Below, piece after piece: positions 31,391 to 39,952 of a DNA stretch of 64,000 bases. Position 1 is the stretch's first letter; every line of letters begins with the position of its first letter. Below the pieces are notes generated by a model. It was not told the DNA's origin, searched no databases, and saw only the letters and a list, made by a program, of their open reading frames with translations. The stretch is from assembly GCF_004363095.1 (NCBI RefSeq), contig NZ_SNYO01000003.1:1-64000 (forward strand), in the 5' to 3' direction. This stretch comes from Actinomycetospora succinea (lineage in GTDB: Bacteria; Actinomycetota; Actinomycetes; Mycobacteriales; Pseudonocardiaceae). The position numbers were made by a program, and so were the translations under genes.

Positions 31391-31971
31391 TGCCGTACCC
31401 CCACGCCGACGACCCGCGCGTCCGGCCCGTCGAGGACCCGGAGCCCGAGGTCGCCGAGATGCTGGCGAAGACCATGGGCGACGGCCGCGGGCAGCCGCTC
31501 GCGATCTTCCGCACGATGGCCCGCCACCCGCGCCTGATGAAGCGCTTCAACGTCCTCGGCGGGTTCTTCCTGACCCGCGGCGAGCTGCCGGCGCGCGAGC
31601 GCGAGCTGGTCGTGCTGCACACGGCCCGGCGCAGCGGCTGCCTCTACGAGTGGGCCCAGCACGTGATCATCGGCGGTCGCTCCGGGCTCACCGACGACGA
31701 GATCGCGCGCGTGGCGACGCCGGATCGCCGGGGCGAGTGGTCACCCCAGGACGAGGTCCTGCTCCGCGCCGCCGACGAGGTGCTCGCGGAGGCCGACCTC
31801 ACCGACACGACCTGGGCCGAGCTCGGTGCCCGGTGGACCGACGAGCAGCGCATCGAGCTGGTGATGCTGGTCGGCTTCTACCGGATGACCGCCGGCTTCC
31901 TGAACGCCACCGGAGTCGAGAAGGACGACGACCTGCCCGGATGGCCCGAGACCACGGAGGACCCCTCATGA
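31390..31971 (+). CDS. carboxymuconolactone decarboxylase (CMD) family protein
   Basis: A 193-residue all-helical CMD/AhpD-like protein. The family core is LPARERELVVLHTARRSGCLYEWAQHVIIG at about 69-98, with one cysteine (in SGCLYEW) and a His eight residues on, not the CxxC of true AhpD peroxidases. The ATG at 31390 shares a base with the upstream stop. It may be a decarboxylase, a hydrolase accessory or a redox protein for the operon. Confidence 0.85.
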   Translation: MPYPHADDPRVRPVEDPEPEVAEMLAKTMGDGRGQPLAIFRTMARHPRLMKRFNVLGGFFLTRGELPARERELVVLHTARRSGCLYEWAQHVIIGGRSGLTDDEIARVATPDRRGEWSPQDEVLLRAADEVLAEADLTDTTWAELGARWTDEQRIELVMLVGFYRMTAGFLNATGVEKDDDLPGWPETTEDPS

Positions 31972-33122
31972 GCCTGCGCGAGGTGGCCGTCACCGGCATC
32001 GCCACGACGCCGTTCGGCAAGCACCTGGACCGCTCGCTCGGGTCGCTGGCGTCGGAGGCGGTCGCGGCCGCGCTCGACGACGCCGGTGTCGGGCCGGGCG
32101 ACGTCGAGCAGGCGGTGTTCTCCAACGCCGCAGAAGGCGTGCTGACCGGCCAGGAGATGATCCGCGGCCAGGTCGCCCTCAAGGGCACCGGGCTCGCCGG
32201 CATCCCGATCCTCAACACCGAGAACGCGTGCGCCTCCGGCAGCGCCGCGGCCCACCTCGCCTGGCTCGCCGTGGCGTCCGGGCAGGTCGACGTCGCGATC
32301 GCCGTCGGCGCGGAGAAGCTGTTCCACCCCGACAAGCAGCGGTCCTTCTTCGCCATCGAGTCCGGCACCGACCGCTCGCTCACCCGCGAGGGCGAGGACG
32401 TCGAGGGCGGCTCGGTGATGATGGGCGCCTACGCCGCCGGCGCGCGGGCCTACGCCGAGGCGCACGGCGACGTCCGCGAGGCCCTCGCCGCCGTCGCCGT
32501 GAAGAACCGCGCGTACGCCGCCGACAACCCGCACGCCCAGTTCCGCACGCCGATCACGGCCGACGACGTCGAGGCGAGCCGCCCGGTCGCCGACCCGTTG
32601 CGGCTGCTCACGTGCTCCCCGCTCACCGACGGCGCCGCGGCGCTGGTCTTCACCGCCGCGCAGCCGGGCGACCGGGTCCGCGTCGCGGTGTCGACCCTCG
32701 TCAGCTACCGCGAGGGCAGCTCCGTCGTGGAGCGCGCCGCGAGCGAGGCCTACCGGCGCAGCGGCCTCGGGCCGACCGAGATCGACGCGTTCCAGCTGCA
32801 CGACGCCTGCGCGTTCGCCGAGCTGGCGCAGTACGAGCAGGTCGGGATCGCCGAGCCGGGCAAGGGGGCGGCGGCGGTCCTCGAGGGCCGGACCGGGCCG
32901 GGCGGCGACGCCCCGGTCAACACCGACGGCGGGCTCCTCAGCCGCGGCCACGCCCTCGGCGCGACCGGGCTCGCCCAGCTCGCCGAGCTCGGTCGTCAGC
33001 TGCGCGGCACGGCCGGCGCCCGCCAGGTGGCGGACCCGCGGCACGTGCTGTCGGTCAACTCGGGCGGCTGGATGGGCGGGGACTACGCGACGTCGGTCGC
33101 GACGCTGCTCGTGGGGGGGTAG
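31968..33122 (+). CDS. thiolase-like (SCP-x/non-decarboxylating) acetyl-CoA acyltransferase
   Basis: A 384-residue thiolase-fold enzyme with the nucleophile C88 in LNTENACASGSAAAHLA, HDACAFAEL and the C-terminal LSRGHALGATG with the catalytic His. The second cysteine region reads SVNSGGWMGGDYA, where canonical thiolases have a CxG motif, so the general-base cysteine is absent. That is typical of the SCP-x/lipid-transfer subgroup used in steroid and aromatic side-chain degradation. The ATG at 31968 overlaps the CMD stop by 4 nt. Aldol or retro-aldol chemistry is an alternative to thiolysis, as some relatives need a DUF35 partner, which is missing here. Confidence 0.88.
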   Translation: MSLREVAVTGIATTPFGKHLDRSLGSLASEAVAAALDDAGVGPGDVEQAVFSNAAEGVLTGQEMIRGQVALKGTGLAGIPILNTENACASGSAAAHLAWLAVASGQVDVAIAVGAEKLFHPDKQRSFFAIESGTDRSLTREGEDVEGGSVMMGAYAAGARAYAEAHGDVREALAAVAVKNRAYAADNPHAQFRTPITADDVEASRPVADPLRLLTCSPLTDGAAALVFTAAQPGDRVRVAVSTLVSYREGSSVVERAASEAYRRSGLGPTEIDAFQLHDACAFAELAQYEQVGIAEPGKGAAAVLEGRTGPGGDAPVNTDGGLLSRGHALGATGLAQLAELGRQLRGTAGARQVADPRHVLSVNSGGWMGGDYATSVATLLVGG

Positions 33123-33129
33123 GGCGCGC

Positions 33130-34041
33130 TCACTCCCACGGCGGCTCCTCCTCCTCGTCCTTGGCGATGCGCTCGCCCTGCTCGATCAGGTCCCGGTGGA
33201 GCTCGAGGAGCAGGCGGGCCTGCTCGGCCTCGGAGTCGTCGCCGTCGACGACGTGGCGGATCCAGTGGTGGGCCATCACCGGGTCGAGCTCGGCGATCGC
33301 GATCTGCGCGAGCCGCAGCTGCGCGCGTCGGGGCCAGCTCCCCGGCGCCTTCATCGCCCCGCCCAAGTTCGTCTCGGCCGCGGCCAGGTCCCCGCGCCAG
33401 AACGCGATCTCGCCACGGATCGCGTATTCCCAGGAGCGCTGGAACTCCGACCCCGCGGTGAAGCCGGTGAGCTCGCGCTCCGCGCCGTCGAGGTCGTCGG
33501 CGCGCAGGCGCTCCTCGGCGAGGACCAGCACGCCCTCCCCCGAGCGCGCGCGGCGGAAGGCGGCGTCGGCGTCCGTCCGCTCCCCGTGCTTCTCCAGCAG
33601 CCGCCCGACGGCCAGGGACGCCTCGCGGATCCCGGCCAGGTCGGCCTGCCGCAGGAGCGGCAGCGCGTCGTCCGGGCGCCCGCCCCGGAGGTCGGCCCGC
33701 CCCGCGCGCCAGGCGGCGAGGGCGGCGAGGTCCGGGTCGGGCCCGGCGGCGGCCTGCACCCACCAGCCCCGGGCGGTGCGGCCGTTGCGCAGCCACGTGT
33801 CGATGTCGCCGAGCGCGATCAGCGCGCGCTGGTCGGGCACGGCGGCCTCGAACACGGGACGGAGCGCGTCCCGGATGTCGGCGTCGGTGGACCAGCCGGC
33901 CAGCAGCACGGCGGCGATGCGGACCTGTGTCGACGTGAACCCCACGGGGTCACCGGCGGTCGGCGCGTCGCGCCCGAGCAGCCGGGCGACGCTCAGCGCC
34001 TCCCCGCGCGCGAGCTCCTGCTCCAGGTCCTTCGAGGTCAC
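33130..34041 (-). CDS. hypothetical protein with TPR-like repeats
   Basis: A 303-residue helical protein with repeated Ala-rich helix pairs, for example RAGRADLRGGRPDDALPLLR, AVGRLLEKHGERTDADAAFR and IRGEIAFWRGDLAAAETNLG, which look like tetratricopeptide or Sel1-type units. The C-terminus is acidic (DEEEEPPWE). No signal peptide or membrane helix. GTG 34041 is the likely start. Not linked by overlap to a neighbour. Function unknown; a protein-interaction scaffold is likely. Confidence 0.7.
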   Translation of the reverse strand: MTSKDLEQELARGEALSVARLLGRDAPTAGDPVGFTSTQVRIAAVLLAGWSTDADIRDALRPVFEAAVPDQRALIALGDIDTWLRNGRTARGWWVQAAAGPDPDLAALAAWRAGRADLRGGRPDDALPLLRQADLAGIREASLAVGRLLEKHGERTDADAAFRRARSGEGVLVLAEERLRADDLDGAERELTGFTAGSEFQRSWEYAIRGEIAFWRGDLAAAETNLGGAMKAPGSWPRRAQLRLAQIAIAELDPVMAHHWIRHVVDGDDSEAEQARLLLELHRDLIEQGERIAKDEEEEPPWE

Positions 34042-34089
34042 GGACCCATGGTCGTCGTCCTTCTCGTCATCGGCGACGGATTTCGGAGG

Positions 34090-34422
34090 TCAGGTCCCCG
34101 GCTCGCGGTAGGTGCCCTGGACGGCGGCGGCCCGCTCGAGAACGGCCGGCAGGTCGGAGCTGGCGAAGATCTCGTGAGTCTCGAGTGCTCGTATCGCGCC
34201 CGTGCTGGACACCGCGATCGACAGGCCGGCCGCCCTCCCCGAGTCCGGGAGGTCGGTGATGACGAAGCCGTCGTGCGCCCCGAACATGAAGTACGCCGCG
34301 TCGACGCTCCCGCCCAGCGACTCGGCGGCGGCCTGGACCGCCGCCCTCCGGTCGCTCGGGTTCGCGATCATCTTCGCCCACGTCTCGGCGGTGTAGCTGA
34401 AGAAGGTGACGTACTTGGCCAT
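34090..34422 (-). CDS. GYD domain-containing protein
   Basis: A 110-residue protein starting MAKYVTFFSYTAETWAKMI, with SVDAAYFMFGAHDGFVITDLPD matching the GYD family (small ferredoxin-like proteins related to EthD/YciI types). ATG 34422 is chosen over the longer frame because GGGGGTG lies upstream and family proteins start here. Monocistronic. Function unknown. Confidence 0.82.
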   Translation of the reverse strand: MAKYVTFFSYTAETWAKMIANPSDRRAAVQAAAESLGGSVDAAYFMFGAHDGFVITDLPDSGRAAGLSIAVSSTGAIRALETHEIFASSDLPAVLERAAAVQGTYREPGT

Positions 34423-34697
34423 GGCGCACCCCCGGCGCGTGTCGAGCGCCGACGCCGCCCCGGTGGAGACGTGACGCCGAGTCACTGTCCCGCCGGCGCC
34501 GATGCGGACGGGTGTCGGAACGGGCGCGGTCTCGTCACGCGGCGAGAGAACTGCATCGAGTAGCGGCGCGAGGACGTCGAGTCGCGGTGCGCCGCAGCGT
34601 CGTTCGATCAGCGGTAGAACCGGCTAGGACACGCGTCCACGCTGTCCCACACCTCGGGGCGCGCGGCGTCGGGGACGGCGCACTCTCGGGAGTCGGA

Positions 34698-35897
34698 ATG
34701 AACATTCGTGGTCGCTCGGTGAACTGCATCCTCCCTCCGCACATCCTGAACGCGCTCCTCGACAGCGACGACCGCGAGATCCGCCGCACGGCCATCGCCA
34801 CGCTGACCAGCACGTCCCGCCTGCGCGGCGAGCGGACCGCCCGCTCCATCGCCGCCGTCGCGGCGCCGGCGGGCGGCCGCCGCACGATCTCCGACTGCCA
34901 CCAGAGCAAGGTCCTGGCGCAGGCGACGGTGGAACGCGGAGAGGACGACCCCGCGGTGGCGGACGGCTCGGTGAACGCGGCGTTCGACGGCCTGGGCACG
35001 ACCCGCGACTTCTACGCGCAGGTCCTGCAGCGCAATTCCATCGACGGTCGGGGAATGCGACTGAACGGATACGTGCACTACGGCCAGGCGTTCAACAACG
35101 CGTTCTGGGACAGCCGCGAGATGGTGTTCGGCGACGGCGACGGCCGCGTGTTCAGCGATTTCACCGGCGCGCTGGACGTCATCGCGCACGAGCTCACCCA
35201 CGGCGTCACCGAGCACACCGCCGGGCTGGAGTACCACAACCAGTCGGGAGCGCTGAACGAGTCCGTCTCCGACGTGTTCGGCTCCGTGGTGAAGCAGTGG
35301 AAGCTCGGGCAGACCGCCGAGCAGGCCGACTGGCTGATCGGCGAGAAGATCTTCACCCCGGGCGTCGACGCGGACGCGCTGCGCTCGATGAAAGCGCCCG
35401 GCACCGCCTACGACACCCCGCTGCTCGGCGGGAAGGACCCCCAGCCCGACCGCATGAGCAAGTTCGTCAACCTCCCCGACACCGACGAGGACGACAACGG
35501 CGGCGTCCACATCAACTCCGGCATCCCGAACAAGGCCTTCTACCTCGCGGCCACCGGCATCGGCGGGAACTCCTGGGGCGCCCCGGGCGCCATCTGGTAC
35601 GAGGCGCTCAAGGCCTCGTCGCCGGACACCGACTTCCAGGCGTTCGCCGACACCACCTTCGCGAAGGCGGGCCAGCTCTTCGGGACGGGCAGCCCCGAGC
35701 AGCAGGCGGTCTTCGCCGCGTGGCAGGGAGTCGAGATCAAGATCAGCGGTGCGTCGCCCCTGAGCGTGCGGCTGAGCGCGTCGAGCAACGGCACGGGCGC
35801 CGCCGCGGCGTCGTTGCCGAGCCGCGTCGACGAGCTCGCCGGCCAGATCAAGGCGCTGACCAAAGAGGTCAACGGACTGCGGAAGGCCCGCACGTGA
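34698..35897 (+). CDS. protealysin-like M4 (thermolysin family) metallopeptidase
   Basis: A 399-residue zinc endopeptidase. HELTH (H164, E165, H168) and E188 of GALNESVSD bind zinc, and H271 of GGVHINSGIPNKAF is the transition-state His. There is no signal peptide. Instead a short propeptide (about 60-65 residues) carries CILPPHILNALLDS, matching the PPxIL motif of protealysin precursors, so this is a non-secreted or non-Sec protealysin-like enzyme that matures by autoprocessing. A C-terminal tail (about 350-399) ends in a predicted coiled coil (DELAGQIKALTKEVNGLR). ATG 34698 follows GGGAG. The next gene, a likely inhibitor, overlaps by 4 nt. Confidence 0.9.
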   Translation: MNIRGRSVNCILPPHILNALLDSDDREIRRTAIATLTSTSRLRGERTARSIAAVAAPAGGRRTISDCHQSKVLAQATVERGEDDPAVADGSVNAAFDGLGTTRDFYAQVLQRNSIDGRGMRLNGYVHYGQAFNNAFWDSREMVFGDGDGRVFSDFTGALDVIAHELTHGVTEHTAGLEYHNQSGALNESVSDVFGSVVKQWKLGQTAEQADWLIGEKIFTPGVDADALRSMKAPGTAYDTPLLGGKDPQPDRMSKFVNLPDTDEDDNGGVHINSGIPNKAFYLAATGIGGNSWGAPGAIWYEALKASSPDTDFQAFADTTFAKAGQLFGTGSPEQQAVFAAWQGVEIKISGASPLSVRLSASSNGTGAAAASLPSRVDELAGQIKALTKEVNGLRKART

Positions 35898-36217
35898 AGA
35901 TCACCGTGACGGAGCGGGGCGGGTTCGCCGCCCCCGTCCTCCGCCGGCGGCCCGACACGGTCGTCGACACCGCGGAGCTCGGGTCCGCGGACGCTGCCGA
36001 GCTCGAGGGCGCCGCCCGCACCGCAGTGGCGCGGGCGGCCGACCACGGCGGGACGGAACACCGCGCCCGTCCCGACGAGCAGAACTACCGCATCGTCGTC
36101 GACGACCACGGGGACCAGAGCGTCATCAAGGCCTACGACTCGACGATGGACCCTGCGGTCGCCCACCTCCTCGACCGGGTCCGCCGACACCCCGCGAACG
36201 CGGACGACGACGGGTAG
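35894..36217 (+). CDS. emfourin-like protealysin inhibitor
   Basis: A 107-residue acidic protein beginning VKITVTERGGFAAPVLRRRP, with a central ELEGAARTAV helix and YRIVVDDHGDQSVIKAYDSTM. It starts with a GTG inside the stop of the M4 peptidase gene (GTGA). Emfourin, the slow tight-binding inhibitor of Serratia protealysin, has the same size, the same KITV/RxGGFAG-type opening and the same position directly after the peptidase gene. The assignment rests on that context and on the N-terminal pattern; the inhibitory activity is inferred. Confidence 0.78.
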   Translation: MKITVTERGGFAAPVLRRRPDTVVDTAELGSADAAELEGAARTAVARAADHGGTEHRARPDEQNYRIVVDDHGDQSVIKAYDSTMDPAVAHLLDRVRRHPANADDDG

Positions 36218-36218
36218 G

Positions 36219-37013
36219 TCAGCCCCGCAGGTGCCGCGACGCGGACTCGTCGGAGACGTTCCAGACGGTGGTCGCGATCGGCTGCGCGAGCTCCTCACGC
36301 AGGTGCCCGACGAGCCCGATCGTGCGGGCGATGACCCCCATCCCCCGGGCGATGCGCCAGTCCACGCCGAGCAGCACGACGCAGGCACCGATGGCCCCGG
36401 TGACGTTGACCGGCAGGTGCCGTCCGGACGCCTCGCTCGCGGCCGCCGCGACCGCACGCACGAGACGACCGGCCGTGCCCGGGAACCCGAGCCGGTCGGC
36501 GAGACCCAGCAGCGCCTCGGCCCTCGGGTCGACGGGCGTGTGGACCGGGTGCCCGACACCGGGGACGTGGGCGCGCTGCTCGCGGAACCCCGCGACGATC
36601 CTCGCGGCCTCGGCGCGCACCGCGTCGTCGGTCGCCTCCGGACCGAGCGCGACCAGGCCGTCGGCGAGGTAGCGGGCGGAGCCCTCGATCGTCCCGACGA
36701 AGCGGGTGCCGAGGCCGAGCAGACCGGCCGCGACGGCGCTCTGCAGGGACTCCGGCGCCCCGAGGTAGGTCATCCGGGTGGCCAGCACGTTGGGCGTGAC
36801 GCCGTGCTCGACGAGGCTGACGAGGGCCGCGTTGAACAGGGCGGCCTCGGCCTCGGACGGCATCCGCTCGGTGAGCAGCAGGTACGCGAACGTCCCGAGG
36901 TCCACCGAGCCGATCAGGTCCTCGCAGAGGTCGCGGCCGAGCACGGTCACCGAGGTCTCGTCGCTCCAGCAGATGTCGCTGCGGATGTCGAGAGCGGGGG
37001 CGGGGTGGGTCAC
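36219..37013 (-). CDS. citrate-synthase-fold protein (citryl-CoA lyase-like)
   Basis: A 264-residue short member of the citrate synthase superfamily. LGRDLCEDLIGSVDLGTFAYLLLTERMP opens the fold, HVPGVGHPVHTPVDPR (about 167-182) carries the catalytic His, and SGRHLPVNVTGAIGACVVLLG follows. The C-terminus stops at SDESASRHLRG. True citrate synthases are 370-430 residues, so this is the short citryl-CoA lyase type that cleaves rather than makes citryl-CoA-like thioesters. The GTG at 37013 overlaps the upstream ligase stop (GTGA). It probably cleaves the CoA thioester made by that ligase. Confidence 0.85.
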   Translation of the reverse strand: MTHPAPALDIRSDICWSDETSVTVLGRDLCEDLIGSVDLGTFAYLLLTERMPSEAEAALFNAALVSLVEHGVTPNVLATRMTYLGAPESLQSAVAAGLLGLGTRFVGTIEGSARYLADGLVALGPEATDDAVRAEAARIVAGFREQRAHVPGVGHPVHTPVDPRAEALLGLADRLGFPGTAGRLVRAVAAAASEASGRHLPVNVTGAIGACVVLLGVDWRIARGMGVIARTIGLVGHLREELAQPIATTVWNVSDESASRHLRG

Positions 37014-38545
37014 GGGCGGCTTCCTTCGGTCGGGGACAGGAGCCGTTCCACCTCGTGGCGGAGCAGCTTTCCGGAGGTGTTGCGCGGCATCAGCCCGGGG
37101 GCGACGAGCCGGATCTCCTTCGGCACCTTGTGTCCGGGGAGCACCGCGCGGCAGTGCGCGAGCAGGTCGTCCGTGGAGCCGGCCTTGCGGGCCACGAACG
37201 CGACCGGCACCTCGCCCCACGTCGCGTCCGGCCGGCGGACGACGCAGGCCTCGACCACGCCGGGGACCTGTTGCAGGACCCGTTCGATCTCGACCGGGTA
37301 GACGTTCTCCCCGCCGCTCTTGATCATGTACTTGACGCGGTCGACGAACGAGAGCGTGCCGTCCGGGTGGCGGACGAGGACGTCGCCCATGTGGAACCAG
37401 CCGTCGCGGAAGTCGGCGGCCGTCGTGGCGTCCTCGTCGAAGTAGCCGCTGAACAGCGTCGGGCCCCGCATGCAGATCTCGCCCGGGGTGCCGTCCGGGA
37501 CGTCGTGGCCCTCCGGGTCCACGAGGCGGACCTCGCAGAACGCGCTCTGCACCTTGCGGAAGGTGCCCGGCGCCTCGCCGATGGGGATCACCCCGGCCGA
37601 GCAGGGTGGGCAGCCGGTCTCGGTGGAACCGAAGGTGTCGGCGTAGGGCGCGTCCAGCAGGGTGGTCAGTGCGGCGATCTCCGCGGGCGGCACGAGGTCC
37701 GGCATGACCCCGCAGAGCCGCACACCGGCCGGTCGCGTGCCCGACTCCCGCAGGCCCGCGGCCAGCCGGCCCACCGTGCCCGGCATGACGAGCAGCCACC
37801 CGATCCGCTCGGTGGCCAGCACCGCGAGCAGCTCGTCGACCCGGAACCCGTCGACCAGCACGACCGTGCCGCCGGAGACGAGCGTGCAGAGCGAGTTGTC
37901 CAGCGCTCCCATGTGGTGCAGCGGGGACCACGCGACGAAGGCGTCCTCGCCGGGCAGGTTGAGATCGGCCCGGGTCGCCATCGCCCGCGCGATCTCGGCG
38001 CGATGGCTCACGCACGCGCCCTTCGGCCGGCCGGTGGTGCCGCTCGTGTAGAGGATCACCGCGATGTCCTCCGGCTCCGCCTGCGGGGCGCCGGGGAACG
38101 GGTCGGCGGCCGCGAGCCGGGCCTCGTACTCCGGGCCGAAGGTCCACACCGGGCGCTCGGCGAGGACGTCGCCCTGCCGCGCGTGTTGCTGCGGGGAGCA
38201 GATCACGAGGTGCGGCGCGACGAGGTCGAGGCACCCGGCGAGCTCGTCCTGTGTAGCCCGGGTGCTCTGCGTGGCGACGGCCGCGCCGAGGCGTGCCGCG
38301 GCAAGCACGACCTCGAGGTACTCGATCCGGTTCTCCGAGAGCAGGGCGACCCGGTCGCCCCGTCCGACGCCGCTCGCGGCCAGGAGCCCGGCGAGGCGCC
38401 GGGTGCGGTCCTCCAGGTCGGCGTAGGTGACGCGGACCGAGCCGTGCCGCAAGGCGGTCCGCCCGGGATGCATCCGGGCCCGGGCGTCGACGAGGCCGGC
38501 GAGCGTGCTGCCGGCCGCTCGGGTGACGAGGTCGGTCGCGCTCAC
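37010..38545 (-). CDS. acyl-CoA synthetase (AMP-forming)
   Basis: A 511-residue adenylate-forming ligase with ILYTSGTTGRPKGACVSH at about 165-182, DTFGSTETGCPP in place of the usual YGxTE, GWFHMGDVL, DRVKYMIKSGGENVYPVEIE and the catalytic Lys in PRNTSGKLLRHEV. The FGSTETG variant of motif A5 is seen in crotonobetaine/carnitine-CoA-ligase-like enzymes. The GTG at 38545 overlaps the stop of the MFS gene, and its own stop overlaps the lyase start, so three genes are coupled. The substrate is probably the acid imported by the MFS protein. Confidence 0.9.
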   Translation of the reverse strand: MSATDLVTRAAGSTLAGLVDARARMHPGRTALRHGSVRVTYADLEDRTRRLAGLLAASGVGRGDRVALLSENRIEYLEVVLAAARLGAAVATQSTRATQDELAGCLDLVAPHLVICSPQQHARQGDVLAERPVWTFGPEYEARLAAADPFPGAPQAEPEDIAVILYTSGTTGRPKGACVSHRAEIARAMATRADLNLPGEDAFVAWSPLHHMGALDNSLCTLVSGGTVVLVDGFRVDELLAVLATERIGWLLVMPGTVGRLAAGLRESGTRPAGVRLCGVMPDLVPPAEIAALTTLLDAPYADTFGSTETGCPPCSAGVIPIGEAPGTFRKVQSAFCEVRLVDPEGHDVPDGTPGEICMRGPTLFSGYFDEDATTAADFRDGWFHMGDVLVRHPDGTLSFVDRVKYMIKSGGENVYPVEIERVLQQVPGVVEACVVRRPDATWGEVPVAFVARKAGSTDDLLAHCRAVLPGHKVPKEIRLVAPGLMPRNTSGKLLRHEVERLLSPTEGSRP

Positions 38546-39849
38546 CGCGCGACCACGGCCGAGGGCTCCGCGTCACGGACCGGGCGGACCAGGAGCACCC
38601 CGGCCACCCCGACCAGGCTCGTGAGCACCATCCAGCCGGCGATGGCCCACGGCGTCCCGTCCTGCCAGGCCAGCAGCGCGGCGGCGATGAGCGGGGCGAG
38701 CCCGCCCCCGACCACCGTCCCGCCCTCGCGGCCGATCGAGACGGCGCTGAACCGGCTCTGCGGGCCGAACAGCCCGGTGAAGTAAGCCGGCTGGATGGCG
38801 TCGGCGGCAGCGGCTCCGCCGCCGATGCCGATGGTCACCGCGACGACGACGAGGGCGAGGTCGCGTGACTCGGTCAGCCAGAAGAAGGGGAACGCGAAGA
38901 GCGCCTGGAACGTCAGGGCCGCCAGCATCACGGTCCGGAACCCGATCCGGTCGCCGAGCAGCCCGTAGAACGGGCAGAGCACACAGGCCAGCACCGCGCC
39001 GATGACCGTCGCGGTCAGCACGGACGCCCTCGGCAGGTCGAGCGTCGTCGTCGCGTAGGTCAACACGAAGACGGACACGATGTTGAATGTGGTGTTCTGT
39101 CCGAGCCGCATCAGGAAGATCGCGATGACGTTCCGCGGCCGCCGCAGCGCCGCGATGATCGGCGCCTGCTCGCGGTCGCCGCGCTCGGTCACCTCCCGGA
39201 ACTCCGCCGTCTCCGGCAGGCTGCGCCGGATCCAGAGGCCGATCCCGACCAGCGCGAGGCTCACCAGGAAGGGGATGCGCCAGCCCCAGCCCAGGAGCTG
39301 CTCGTCGGTCAGGAGCGCGGAGAGCCCGGTGAAGGCGAGGGAGCCGAGGATCAGTCCGGCGAACACCGCGCTGGACAGGAAGCCGCCGACGAACCCGGGC
39401 CGGCGGGCGCCGTTCTCCTTCGTCATGAGGGCCGCACCGCCCCACTCGCCGCCGGTGCCGAGGCCCTGCACGATCCGCAGCACGACCAGCGCCACCGGAG
39501 CGACGATCCCCGCCGCGGCGTAGCTCGGGAGCAGCCCCACGCCGGCTGTCGCGGCGCCCATGATCACGAGGGTCGCGACGAGGACCGCCTTGCGACCGAT
39601 CCGGTCGCCGAGGTGCCCGAACAGGAGGCCGCCCACCGGCCGGGCGGCGAACCCGGTCGCGAACGTCGCGAACGACAGCAGCGACGCCGTCGTCGGGTCG
39701 CCGGCCGGGAAGAAGACCTTGGGGAAGATCAGCGCGGCGGCGGTGCCGTAGAGGAAGAAGTCGTACCACTCGACGACCGTGCCGATCGTGACCGCCGTGG
39801 CGATCCGCCGCGTCGAGGCGGGGCGCTCCGCCTGCTCCACATCGCTCAT
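38542..39849 (-). CDS. MFS transporter, metabolite:H+ symporter (MHS) family
   Basis: A 435-residue permease with 12 hydrophobic segments. GTVVEWYDFFLYGTAAAL in TM1, GHLGDRIGRKAVLV in the 2-3 loop and RIVQGLGTGGEWGGAAL in TM4 are hallmarks of the MHS family (ShiA, ProP, citrate and alpha-ketoglutarate permeases). The ATG at 39849 follows GGGAG. First gene of the leftward operon, so it probably imports the organic acid handled by the ligase and the lyase. Divergent from the IclR regulator. Confidence 0.92.
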   Translation of the reverse strand: MSDVEQAERPASTRRIATAVTIGTVVEWYDFFLYGTAAALIFPKVFFPAGDPTTASLLSFATFATGFAARPVGGLLFGHLGDRIGRKAVLVATLVIMGAATAGVGLLPSYAAAGIVAPVALVVLRIVQGLGTGGEWGGAALMTKENGARRPGFVGGFLSSAVFAGLILGSLAFTGLSALLTDEQLLGWGWRIPFLVSLALVGIGLWIRRSLPETAEFREVTERGDREQAPIIAALRRPRNVIAIFLMRLGQNTTFNIVSVFVLTYATTTLDLPRASVLTATVIGAVLACVLCPFYGLLGDRIGFRTVMLAALTFQALFAFPFFWLTESRDLALVVVAVTIGIGGGAAAADAIQPAYFTGLFGPQSRFSAVSIGREGGTVVGGGLAPLIAAALLAWQDGTPWAIAGWMVLTSLVGVAGVLLVRPVRDAEPSAVVAR

Positions 39850-39878
39850 CGCTGCTCCCGGTGCCTCGTCGTCGAGAC

Positions 39879-39907
39879 TTGACGGATTCGCTGAGCGAAA
39901 CTAATGT
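39879..39907 (+). promoter_or_regulatory. promoter with palindromic operator before iclR-type gene
   Basis: TTGACG (39879-39884), 17 bp and TAATGT (39902-39907) form one of the best promoters in the window. Between the two boxes lies TTCGC-TGA-GCGAA (39887-39899), a perfect 13-bp palindrome. A regulator bound there would block RNA polymerase, which suggests autoregulation by the IclR protein and possible control of the divergent operon. Confidence 0.65.
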
Positions 39908-39952
39908 CGCTCTACGAAGAACTCGGCTGAGACTGCGCCGCGGGGGTTTCGG

